Source of the DNA: Malania oleifera
Taxonomy: Eukaryota; Streptophyta; Magnoliopsida; Santalales; Ximeniaceae
DNA: 64,000 bases
Direction of reading: 5' to 3'
Assembly: GCF_029873635.1 (NCBI RefSeq)
Contig: NC_080420.1
Location: 27,891,032-27,955,031 of the forward strand
Both the position numbers and the translations under genes were made by a program. Below, one piece after another: positions 23,296 to 33,766 of the stretch. The notes beneath the pieces were generated by a model. The model searched no databases. It was not told the DNA's origin and was given only the letters and a program-made list of their open reading frames with translations. Each line of letters starts with the position of its first letter. The stretch's first letter is position 1.

Positions 23296-23809
23296 TGTAT
23301 AATATGGTGGGTTTTGGTATCCCTCCTATGTGAAGAAATTCATTCAACCCTTTAACCTATTTTCTTTGGACTCTTTATTGGGCTTTTTTAGACGTCTTTC
23401 TACACCTCATTTAAGTAAAGAAAATTAGAGTTATCAGTGTAGAATTTCATCAGAAAAGTAAGAGAAAGTGTGCGGTGGAAAGAGGAAGAAGTAGAAGAGA
23501 AAATCTGGGTTTTTGCTATAATGTGTAGTTTTGATCAACCAAAAATTGGAGAGTCATTCGTTGTCCAATCGAGCTGATCTTTTGTCAGTAGATAAAGGAA
23601 TCATAGTTGCTGATTTTAAATGGTTGAATTGGTTATCTAAGCACTTTAGCATCAGCTATCGACTTGTAGTGTCAGATATAGGGTTTCAACAACAACCACA
23701 TTTTTGGTGAAATTCTCCACTTTCCCTCTTTGATTTTTAAGATCTCTTGTGTACTCATTGCGATAGCTGAAAATTGAGATCTTGTACTCAAACTTTTATC
23801 ATAATGAAG
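23296..23809 (+). repeat. Element H 5' LTR, first part
   Basis: It probably starts TGTATAATATGGTGGG; the left edge is set only by the TG and by family resemblance. The end GATCTTGTACTCAAAC...AATGAAG, continuing TTTTTGAGTGGACTC at 50551, is typical of Tnt1-like plant LTRs. The TGAAG at 23805-23809 is the left target duplication of element C. The second part is at 50551-50790, giving an LTR near 0.75 kb. Confidence 0.75.
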
Positions 23810-24450
23810 TGATGTAATTGGTGTGATCCTAAGAGGGGGTTTGAATTGGAGATTTAAAAAAAAAAAATTTCTCCTACGTTAGGTTCAAATCCACAATCAG
23901 TAATTCGCAACCTAGGGTCTGTCTAAGCAAATATCAATTACCCAACAAAATAAAACTGAGTAGATAAATAAAACAATATCGCAGTCTCAGTATTTCTCAA
24001 CCATTCACAATAATTGAAATATGCAAATATATAAATCATACATAGCTGATTAATTCAAGTGCATAAATTAAATAGCATAAGGAAAAGAAAGCACAACAGG
24101 ATATGATATCGGGGTTTGGCCAATACTGCCTACATCCCCACCACAAGCTCACAAGTTCACAAGTAAGAGAATTCCATTAATGCTTTATTAATGGGTGGAG
24201 CGACACCAATTACAAGCTCCTCTCCTTACTAGGCAAGGAATACCCTAGGTCACATTACAAGGCTGACTCCAACAAATATACCTTTACAGGACGGTGCTCC
24301 TAGTTCTCCTAATCGGTTCTGAACCATTCTGAGACCTTATTAACTAGGTCTAAGTCTATCCGGTGCACGTTATAGGCCAGTGCAATCCTTTTTCGACCAC
24401 ACTTCGTGAATACAACAATAATAAAAATATTGTGTATAATTATATGCTTC

Positions 24451-24750
24451 CTTGCGTTCGTGATGCTTTGTGTTGGTGTTTGTGAAGGTTGGAGTGGTTG
24501 GCTTATTCCTCGAGATCTTCTGGAGTTTTGTTTATTTTCCATTTATAGTTTGTTTAGTTCTTATTTTATTTGTTGGTTGTTGGTCATTGGTTTTTTGGTT
24601 TTGAATTAGTTGGTTAAGTCAGTTGTAGATTCTTGGGGTTTGATTTTATTTTCCCTAAGTCTCAAGGTTGGAACCACGGTATTCCTCCGCCATGAGTGAG
24701 AGGTTTTCTAATAAATATAGGAGGTGCCACCCTCTTTTTCCATATATATA
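24451..24750 (+). mobile_element. 5'-truncated LINE-like insertion in the left LTR of C
   Basis: The right LTR of C lacks these 300 bp: there TATATGCTTCTAATAATAAG is continuous (30501). Here TATATGCTTC occurs at 24441-24450 and again at 24751-24760, a 10-bp target duplication, longer than the 5 bp made by LTR elements. The insert is TTG/TTT-rich and near its end has AACCACGGTATTCCTCCGCC, an AATAAA-like ATAAATA and a TA-rich tail. Long duplication and tail suggest target-primed reverse transcription. No coding part remains. Confidence 0.65.
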
Positions 24751-25362
24751 TATATGCTTCTAACAATAAGCAGGGATGTACAACAATAAGCACAAATGCA
24801 CTCACATATGATATGAAGTAAGCTCAAGTGAGTATGTGAGATTTTCATCAAAATAATTTTCTCAATCTTTGAGTGAGATGTATATGATAAATACCTCAAA
24901 GATTTAAACCTTAATGACTATTTCTCCAAAAATACTTTTTCAAATAAAATACTAGAGAACCTAGGGTTTATGCTTTCAAATGATTTTGCACAAACAAAAT
25001 ATAAGCATTTGAAATCTATTTGCAAAAAGTTTTCAAGCAAGAAAGTATTTCTCCAAGAAATATTTACCAAGGAAATATGTGGAGAAAGTTCTAAGCATAC
25101 TCTCAAAAAGATTTTAAAGTAAAACTTATATAAGAGTAGTTATACTTTGAATGTCAAAATAAATGCCCAAAAAATCATTAAACAATCCTCAAGAGCAAAG
25201 AACTTGCTAATGAAGAGTGCAAAAAGAATACTCTAAGCTCTCTTTAAAAAATTTATTGAAATAGATGATAGTAAGAGAGTGTGAAAATAAAGTTTTGAAG
25301 ATGAAAAATATTTGGGAGAATTTTTCAACTAATCATCTTGCTAATTATTTTTATGAAGGGGG

Positions 25363-25850
25363 TATTTATAGATTCTTGAAAAAATATAACCATTAGGGAC
25401 ACACTCGTCAATTTTAGAAAAGTTTAATTAAAATTTAAATGATGATTAGCACTGAAATTTTACCAAACCCAAAAGGGTCGGTTGGCTGGCCAAGGTGTCG
25501 GTCAGTTGACCTCTCACAATGATTTTGAATTTTAGGGCAAGTTCAATCAACCGTGCAAAATGTTAGTCGGCTAGCCGAAAGGCGATTTCGAACCTTTATA
25601 GGTTCGGTTGACCATGGGAAATGGTCGGTCTTCTAGTTCTTAAGTTCAGTCGGCTGAGGTGTTTTTGACCTAGAGTGTCTGTCGGCCGAGAACAATAGAA
25701 ATGCAAAGTCCAGAGGTCGGTTTACCGAGGACACTACATTCAAAAAGGGTCGATTGACTAAACCAACTCAAAACATTGACTTATGGCCTGATGTATGGTC
25801 GGCCGGCTAAGCAGATTTGAACTAGACAAGGTCGATCGACTGAGGTCAGT
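25363..25850 (-). promoter_or_regulatory. Element C left LTR: TATA box and palindrome array
   Basis: Minus-strand TATAAATA is at 25363-25370. From 25476, about 106 bp upstream, to about 25850 lie ten or so units related to GGTCGGTCGACTGAGG: GGTCGGTTGGCTGG, GTCGGTCAGTTGACC, TTAGTCGGCTAGCCGA, TCAGTCGGCTGAGG, TCGGCCGGCTAAG and GGTCGATCGACTGAGG. The right copy repeats this at 49769-50135. Confidence 0.62.
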
Positions 25851-26250
25851 AAATTTCTTAATTTTTCCCTAATTTTTTACCCTAAAGCTATTCCAAAAAT
25901 CCTTATTTGATTTTAACCTTTATAGAAAAGTATTTTTGGTGCAAGTGTTGGGTCCCCTATGGTCAGTCTATGGTCAGTTTGAGCTTTCATCCACATCATG
26001 CATGTTATGCATTATTACAGACCAAAACAAAAAATGCAATTACAATTAAATTCTATGTCTTCTTTCTTCCTTGCTCTTCTGTTTTCAAAGGAGTGCATCA
26101 GATTGTATAGTCTTCAAGTTCCTCCTACCTTCCATGACCCTTTAATGTTATGTGTGTGTCAAGATATAAACCTATTCAAACACCTAAACACACATAAGAT
26201 CTTTGTGCTTTTTCAACATCAAAAGAGGGATCAGACTCAAAAAATCAACA

Positions 26251-26715
26251 ATCTCTCCCTTTTTTAGGACGACAAACGCACCAGAACAAAATGAGGTTTA
26301 GCCTAAAAAAACTCCCTCTCGGAATATGCATAAATTAAAACATAAACATTGAAACTCAAGCGTATCAAGAAGACATTAAACAAGGTGCATTTTGTTTTAG
26401 CAATAACGCACAAATGCATAATGCATGCAGCTCAAATATTTTCCTTGTTAAAAATTTCCCCTTTTTTGGTAATGAAAAATTCTATTATTTTGCTTCTAAA
26501 AAATCTCTCATTTTTGTCATCAACAAAAAGGCTAAGTTATAAAACCATTTAAGCATTAAAATTCTCCCTCTTAATATAAGATTTGGGCATTTTAAAAATT
26601 CTTAACTTAAGAAAAAAATATTTTATTTTCATGACACAAAAATTTAAAACAGAATAGCACATGTCATGAATCATTTAAGCACACATACAAGAAACAAGAT
26701 ATGTCTCATGTAAAA
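26251..26715 (-). other. Element C polypurine tract and 3' internal remnant
   Basis: The minus-strand tract TAAAAAAGGGAGAGAT at 26251-26266 adjoins the LTR terminus TGTTGATTTT. The rest is AT-rich with repeated CTCCCTC or TCCCCTTTTTTGG strings and no coding sequence. TAAAA at 26711-26715 is the left target duplication of solo LTR I. Confidence 0.75.
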
Positions 26716-26816
26716 TGTAAAAACCCCTAAAACAGAGATATAAAAAAAAAAAAATTTAGTGGTGTGATTTCCAAAAAAAAAAATTAAAATTAAAAAAATA
26801 ATAAAAATAGTAAAAT

Positions 26817-26850
<34 letters not shown>

Positions 26851-26980
26851 TAAATAAATATTTAATTAATTAACTAATTAATTAATCGGATTTAAAAGAA
26901 AAAAAATTAATTAATTAATTAAAATTTATTTTTATTTTTATTAATAAAATATATTATTATTAATAATATTAATTAAATAT

Positions 26981-27025
<45 letters not shown>

Positions 27026-29300
27026 AACCACCTGAAGCTTCCAAGAAGCTTCAGGTGGATTCCTAAAGTTAATTCACGCGCTAGTATGATTTAATTCATA
27101 CTATTCTTCTTCTTCTTCTTCTTCTTCTTCTTCTTTATTCATTCATTTATTTATTGTTTACTGCAACTCTCAGAACTCTCTCTCTCTCTCCTCACGTTCT
27201 CTCTCCCTCTCTCTCCTCGATTTCGTGACGGATTTTTTGCCCGATCGAAAATCCGAAGATACCACTGGACTCCATTCGCTGCTGCCGTCATTTCTACCGA
27301 AGCAGATCGGTGATAGGAGCGGCGTAAGCGTATTCCCTGGGGTAAGCCATTTCCCCCTTTTTCTTTAATTTCTTACAAAATATAAGCTCAATTGACGAAC
27401 GGACACCACCACGAGAATCTAGGGATGATTCTCTACAAGTCTAGTGGGACGGAATTCTCGTGGGGGTGTCGGGCCAAAACTCCAAATTTGGGGTGCGGCG
27501 ATTATTAAGGGGCTTATTTTTAATTAATTAGCATTAATTTAGAAATGCTAAAATATTAAGCATCTGCGACTGAAATAGGATTTCTGAAATTTAGGGTTCG
27601 GGTGAGCGCTGCGGGTGTAATTTTGGGACCCGCAGGCAAAATTTGAAAAATTAAGTAGGGATATTAAATAATAGTTTAAATATTAATTTGAGGTATATGG
27701 AGCCTAAGGAAGGCTAGATGAGTATTATTTTGGAGAAATAGATTAATAAATCTGGGGAAAAATGTAAATTGCAGGAATTAAATTTCGGGCGCCAAGGGCG
27801 TGAAATTTTGGGTCCTAAGGAATTTCTCAATAGTCAGGTAAGGGAATAAACTAAAGCAGTAATTTTTCATACAAATTATTATTGATTATGAGTAAATTTA
27901 TTTTCAGAAAAACATATGTTATATTGTGTATTACGCATGAAATGTACGATTGGAAAAAATACTGCTATGATGATTAAAATGTATATGTATGTATGAGATG
28001 TAAATAATTCACGTTTTTAGAATATGAAGTATGACTTTTAACAGCATATGTGTGGCATGAATATTATTTTATGTGAAATGTATTATGATGTGAAAGATTT
28101 TACGAACCAAACATTTATGGAAATATGAGTTATGTTGTGATAAATGATGTATTTTCAGTATATATATATACCTGAAACAATTTTAGGCGCGAGGCCATAT
28201 ATTTATGTTATCGGCACGAGGCCGTATCTATGTTTTTGGCGTGAGGCCATGTATTTATGTTATCAGCACGAGGCCGTATTTATGCTATCGGCACGAGGCC
28301 GTAATTATATTATTGGCGCGAGGCCATATTTACTATGTTATTGGCGCGAGGCCACGTATTTATATTTTCGGCACGAGGCCGTATCTATGTTTTCGGCACG
28401 AGGCCGTAATGATGTTACGTATGATCATGTATTATATGTTTTCACAACCAGGATGTTAGTTTAGTTCAGACCAGGAGCTCGGTACCGTAGCTATGGGTTC
28501 ATTTTGGCACGAGGCCTTATTAGTGCTACCGTCCCACGAGGGGATGGGAGATGGATAGTCGATGTGGCTTTCAGTAGAGTGTGGACGTCCACCTGGCAGT
28601 CCGGACCAGGGTGTGGCGGGCTCATCGTACTTACAGACATATTTGATTCGGCAGTGGTCGGCCAGCCATTGTCGGGTCCCGCCTTCGGGCTGCCCAACCC
28701 ATCATGGGGGGTAATACATGACACCAGCTAGCTATTCATCCTGTGTTTATTTTCAGTACTACAGTTATAACAAATGATTTTATGTATGATATGAATTATT
28801 AACAGATGTGAAAATATATGTTTACCCAGTACGATATGATGATGTTTATGGAATTATGAAATGTACTATATACGTATAAATGCATTAAATATTCATGTTG
28901 CCACACAGCTGTATTTAGTTTATTTTCCCTTACTGAGAAGTGTCTCACCCCCAATATTATTACATTTTTCAGGAGTCCTTGAGAGACCGGCGGGTCAAGA
29001 CCGCCGTTGAGATTAGTGAGATTACCCCGTGAGGAGGGTAAGATTTTGTACTAGGGTTAGAATTATTTTGTGTTTGACCCTAGAGATATTTTGATGTATA
29101 TGAGGATGTATAGTAGTACAGTATCATAATGTTATAGAAAGCTCTGGTATTATATTTTATGATTGGATGTTTGAGATTTTATGTGTACTGCTGCTAGGTT
29201 TTCCGCTGTGTATGACAGGTGTCCCCGCTAACCATGGGTTCGGGTTGACCATTTTATTTATTATGTGATATTTTATATTAAGAAATTGAGGGACGTTACA
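26716..29300 (+). mobile_element. Solo gypsy LTR I (2.6 kb) with TAAAA duplication
   Basis: It begins TGTAAAAACCCC and ends GGGACGTTACA. TAAAA occurs at 26711-26715 and 29301-29305. It is related to the LTRs of element E: both have CTCTCTC-rich leader sequence, a CGATTTCRTGACG block, GCCCGATCGAAAAT and CACGAGAATCTAGGG. It carries AT (about 26986-27021) and CTT (about 27103-27134) microsatellites and a minisatellite at 28186-28411. No primer site or coding sequence follows, so it is a solo LTR. Open frames inside, such as 28144-28464, come from the minisatellite. Confidence 0.88.
28186..28411 (+). repeat. LTR I minisatellite, nine GGCACGAGGCC units
   Basis: Nine units of about 24-29 bp, each with GGCACGAGGCC or GGCGCGAGGCC followed by a T-rich spacer like GTATTTATGTTATC. 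A further isolated unit lies at 28506. Spacers are degenerate copies of one another, not unique, so this is not a CRISPR array. Confidence 0.9.
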
Positions 29301-29389
29301 TAAAATCATTTCTTTCCAAGAAAAAATATATGTATATAAATATATATCCTCCTTTTTACATTATCATGAAGTACTTGGGGCGATGCTTG

Positions 29390-29812
29390 CTGAAAAAAGA
29401 AACTTTAATTCAAGGCAAGCAAGCAACATTTTTTTGGTTAAGCACTTAAACACTTGATCATTTGAACTTGGAGCTTCTGGAGTGGTGGTCTCTTTCTATT
29501 TAGGCATTCCATACCTCCTATCCAACTCTCCCAAATTTCCTATACACTACAACAAGCCATGATCTCCTGAAAAATATCAAGCTCTAAAGCATAATACAGT
29601 ATATCCATGGCATTATGATTAACTAAATTAAAATCATTTTCATTTATTTGCACATAACTTCCTTTAGAAATCACCTGCTAGGCCCTCTAGTCCATTGATT
29701 TTATAAATACACTCATTCTAATTTCCCAATGGTTGTAATTGACACCGCAAAATACAGGAGGCCTAGTAAGTGACTGTCCTTCACCGAATGGGGATACACC
29801 AATTTAAGCCAT
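29390..29812 (-). pseudogene. Element C gag fragment
   Basis: From ATG at 29812 the minus strand reads MA, a stop, then IGVSPFGEGQSLTRPPVFCG, the N-terminus typical of this gag family and nearly the same as that of element B at 48008. Later pieces HNAMDILYYALE and IMACCSV-EIWESW follow the capsid domain with stops and gaps. The frame dies near 29400. Zinc knuckles and pol are missing, so the element could move only with proteins from elsewhere. Confidence 0.75.
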
Positions 29813-29850
29813 TGCGATTTTAATACAAGCAGTTAAACTTTTTGCAATGA

Positions 29851-29865
29851 GGCTCTGATACCAAT
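29851..29865 (-). other. Element C primer-binding site
   Basis: The minus strand reads TTGGTATCAGAGCC one base after the LTR end TACATCA, a perfect initiator-Met tRNA primer site. Confidence 0.88.
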
Positions 29866-30640
29866 TGATGTAATTGGTGTGATCCCAAAAGAGGAATGAA
29901 TTGGAGATTTAAAAATTTTTATCCTAGGTTAGGTTCAAATCCACAATCAATAATTTGCAACTTAGGGTCTGTCTAAGCAAATATCAATTACCCAACAAAA
30001 TAAAACTAACCAGATAAATAAAACAATATAGCAATCTTAGTATTTCTTAACCATTCACAACAACGAAAATATGCAAATATATAAATCATACATAGCAGAT
30101 TAATTAAAGAGCATAAATTTAAGTGCAAAAATTAGATAGTGTAATTAAAGAAGAGAAAGCACAACACGATATGATATCAGTGTTCAGCCAATACTGCCTA
30201 CGTCACTACGTCTAGCTCACAAGTAAGAGGATTCCACTAATGCTCACTTAGCAGGTGGTGCAACACCAATTACAACCTCCTCTCCTTACTTGGCGAGGAA
30301 TACCCTATGTCACATTACAAGGCTGAACCCAACCAATACACCTTATAAGACGGTGCTCCTAATTCTCCTAACCAGGTCTAAATCAGTCTGGGACTTTCTT
30401 AACTGGTTCTAAGTCAATATGGTGCATGTTATAGGCCAGTGCAATCCTCTTTCGATCGCACGTCGGGAATGCAACAATAATAAAAATATTGTGTACAAAT
30501 ATATGCTTCTAATAATAAGCAAGGATGTACAAAAATAAGCGTGAATGCTCTCACATATGATACGAAGTAAGCTCAAGTGAGTATGTGAGGTTTTCACCAA
30601 AATAATTTTCTCAATCTTTGAGTGAGATGTATATGATAGG

Positions 30641-32485
30641 TGTAAGAACCCGAACCGTGATGAGTGGGTTTAAATATATAAGAGAGGGGCAAATTGGTAA
30701 GTTGGCATATTTCGTCGACGAAGCCTTTATTCTTCTCGTCAATGAAATTTAGAGACTTGTCGACGAGGAGAAGCTGAGGAGTTTCAGAAATCGGGAATAT
30801 CGAAGCAGAGGAGTTTCGGAAATCGGGAATATCAGAACTCATCGACAAGGCCACCGATTCGTCGACAAAGGCTGTGGAAGATTCTTTGATGAGAACATCT
30901 TTTCGTCGACGAATTGGGCCGGGTCAAAGGGCTATAAATAGAAATTTTCATTACTTCCTTACTAAGAAACTTCAATCTTATCTCTCTCTCTAGAACTCTC
31001 TCTATACTCCTTCTCTCTAGATTTCTTCACCGATCGTTGCTGGAATCGGAAATCTGAAGTTACCATGAGGATCGTGGAAGGATTCTCTACAATTTCTATG
31101 AATCGGAATCTCGTTTCGGAGATTTTTGGGTTTTGGATAAAAATCGAGGTAAGGCTCGATTTTGAATTCTGATCAGGTAGTTTAGTAGGTAACTATCTCG
31201 TGAGCATATTCTATACTGTGATTTGTAGGTTTTGGAACTCGGTTCACTGTTTAGGGACCTTGGAGTTTGGGATTTGCTATTCGGGGAAAAGGTAAGGGGA
31301 ATTGTGTTCATATTGGTTATTTTTGAAATCAAACTCGGTGAAACTGTGGTTCACGGTCCTGTGTGTGTTTTGGCTACTTATTTAGGGGAATCTAATGGGA
31401 AAAACTATGGGTTTTTCATTATTACAGTTTTGGGAAAAAGGGGGCAACAGGTTGCAGCCCTGGTTTTGTTGAAAATCGAGGGTATATGTCGATTTATACT
31501 ATGTTATTGGGATGGTCATGCCTTGACTTTGTTTAGATTGTATTTTTTTGGAAAACCATGATTTAGATTACTAAATGGGTGTGATTTGTTTGGTTATATG
31601 AGCCTGCATGTGTGTGTGATATGCTGAAATGCTAGTAAGAACGCGGTTCCGAATTGTTCCAGGTACTGAGAGTGTTCGACTCTATATCCGAGGGCATGTA
31701 TTTTACCGCCTGCCATGTGGGCAAGAGTGTCTGGATCTATATCCGAGAGTGTAAGCCTATTCTTGTAGATTAGGACGAAGGGTGTGAATCTACCAGTTAT
31801 GAACCGGTACGATGCCATGGGAGTCGGGGACTAGCCATGTGCCGGTGGCACCATGCTTGGTGCGTTGGCTACGGGCCAATGTCGGATTATCGCTGACCGA
31901 CTTCAGGCCGAAGGGTGTGATGACACCAAGATTACTGATCATGTGTATGTGTATGGGTGCGTGTATGCACTGTGGAAATTAGTACTGGAATGCATTTAAC
32001 TGCGTGTATGTTGTATCATGATAACACTCAAATGCCACACACCGATATAAACTGTGTTCTTCCTTATTGAGAGGTGTCTCACCCCTTCTGTACGTACATT
32101 TTTACAGGTCCTTTGAGTAACCGGAACTAGCGTCCTGGTGTAGGGAGCGTAGTGGCCGTTGTACTGCATTTAGCGCTTGGGTAAGTGCTAGGACTGCATT
32201 TTTGGTGGGTTTCTATTTTGAGATGTATTTGGGCACCCTTTTCTACGTTTTGATAGAGCCATGTTCTGCTCTTGTATAGACTCTGGTATGGTACTGTATA
32301 TGTTGTTATAGAATGACCTTTTTCCGCTGCGAATATGATTGTGTTTGGATGTGTTTAGGGTGTCTAGGAACCCCACGAGGTCGGACCCTCATCCATTGTA
32401 TTGTATCTTTGGATATTTTATCTAATACAGGGACAGGTTAGATAATATTTTCACCCTTGGGTCCCATTTTGGGGTTCGGGGCATA
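30641..32485 (+). repeat. Element D 5' LTR
   Basis: It begins TGTAAGAACCCGAACC and ends near GGGGTTCGGGGCATA, where the terminal CA is lost. It is about 90 bp longer than the 3' LTR because of two tandem duplications: one near 30776-30828 (GAGGAGTTTCRGAAATCGGG twice) and one near 31662-31755 (TCTATATCCGAG twice). Confidence 0.9.
30711..30940 (+). promoter_or_regulatory. Element D 5' LTR: palindrome array and TATA box
   Basis: Units of TTCGTCGACGAA and decayed forms (TTGTCGACGAG, CTCATCGACAAG, TTCGTCGACAAA, TTTCGTCGACGAATT) fill 30711-30915. TATAAATA follows at 30933-30940, only about 16 bp after the last unit. The 3' LTR repeats the arrangement at 37612-37799. The perfect 12-bp palindrome with a SalI core suggests a dimeric protein site. 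Confidence 0.62.
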
Positions 32486-32491
32486 AGAGCT

Positions 32492-32503
32492 TGGTATCAG
32501 AGC
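32492..32503 (+). other. Element D primer-binding site
   Basis: TGGTATCAGAGC, a perfect initiator-Met tRNA primer site, lies a few bases inside the LTR end. Confidence 0.9.
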
Positions 32504-32812
32504 TAACTAGGTTACTAGATCTTATAGACTTGGTTAGGAGTATTGATGTGTACATACCAGTGTATAGGATGTGGATATGGGTAGAGTTGGTTGGGAATTG
32601 TTTGGTTGCTAGACCAGGATTTGTAAATAGTATTCGATGTTTTTCTTGGGATGACGATTCCAGTAAAAGCAGGGCAGATCATTGATGAATTTCGTGTCGA
32701 TGTGATAGGATAGACCTAGACTTGGCAGGGAGTCGTTAACACGATTAGTGTAGATCATGGTGTTAACTGTATGTGTCATAGGGATACTGATAGATTCCTA
32801 TTGTGCTGCAGA

Positions 32813-33766
32813 ATGGAGCCCAAAGATAATGACTTGGGAAGTTGCTCCGAGGAGACTGCGAGTGACGAGTCTCCTTCTGTGTCTCGAGGTTTGACGAGGC
32901 AGGTGTGGCAGGTGTTACAAGAGATCGGGCGAAGTGTGAGGAGACGCGAGCACTCTCCTACTACTGCGGGGTGCACTATTGAGAGGTTCACACGCATGCA
33001 TCCTCCGACGTTCTCTGGAAGACTTGACCCAATTACAGCAAAGGACTGGATGGATAAGTCTGAGAGGATTCTGGAAGTCATGCACTGCACGGATAGGCAG
33101 CGAGTCCTCTATGCTACTTTCTAGCTGTCTGGGGAGGTGGGTCGATGGTGGACTGTGGTGAGTCTGCTAAAGAGGCAGAGAACCGGTTCTGAGGGAATGA
33201 CGTGGAGCCATTTCAAGGAGGTGTTCTTCGATAGATACTTCTCGGCTTCAGTACGTGATGCGAAGGCAGATGAGTTTTCTGCTCTAACGCAAGGGAATTT
33301 GACGGTGCAGGGGTATGTGGCTCAATCCATAGAACTGTCTCACTTTGTACCATGTATGATCTCGAGCGAGTATGAGAAGACTCGGAGGTTCGAGAAGGGT
33401 TTGAAGAAGGATATCCACAGACTGGTGGGTATGCTTCAGATCTGCGAGTTCTCGATGTTGGTGGATAAAGCCACGATGATCGAGATAGGTATCCAAAAGT
33501 ACGAGGCAGATCAGGAGTCGAGGAAGAGGATAGTACCTTCTGGTTCTTAGATAGGATCTCGTCAGGGATCGTGGAAGAAGAGGAGCAAGGGCTCGGGTTA
33601 TCGTCAGAATACCGAGTGCCAGGATTCTCAGATGAGCCAGACTGGTGGTCGTTGTACCAGATGTCACAGGTGGCACGAGGGTGAGTGCTGGTCATTTGGG
33701 GGTAACTGCTACAACTGTGGCTAGTCAGGCCACATATCTCATGATTGTCGTGCACCGAGGTGAGAC
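32813..33766 (+). pseudogene. Element D gag
   Basis: The frame starts at MEPKDNDLG (32813). The retrotransposon gag core includes HPPTFSGRLDPITAKDWMDK-like sequence around residues 62-85 and WSHFKEVFFDRYFSASVRDAK around 132-152. The zinc knuckle CYNCG-SGHISHDC is at 33707-33748 with all four metal ligands present, although a TAG stands where Gln usually is. In-frame stops are at 33122, 33548, about 33722 and about 33761. No frameshift is seen. Gag would form the particle and bind RNA; this copy cannot. Confidence 0.88.

Larger units (their letters stand above)
23810..26250 (-). repeat. Element C 3' LTR (left copy)
   Basis: It begins TGATGTAATTGGTGTGATCC and ends AAAAAATCAACA next to the purine tract. 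It matches the three blocks of the right copy, except for a 300-bp insertion at 24451-24750 and for about 250 bp (25241-25489) that the right copy has lost. Confidence 0.92.

Noticed and set aside
24309..24609. Overlapping frames on both strands at the start of the insertion in C
   Set aside because: They run across the junction of an LTR and a truncated LINE-like tail and have no domain.
28186..28411. Regularly spaced GGCACGAGGCC repeats that resemble a CRISPR array
   Set aside because: Spacers are degenerate copies of each other, the repeat is only 11 bp, there are no cas genes, and the block lies inside a plant LTR.
28144..28464. Two overlapping frames with repeats such as ARGRIYVF
   Set aside because: Minisatellite units of ~27 bp keep several frames open; there is no other coding evidence and they lie in solo LTR I.
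29851..29864. GGCTCTGATACCA strings as possible tRNA 3' ends
   Set aside because: They are primer-binding sites next to LTRs; no tRNA cloverleaf surrounds them.
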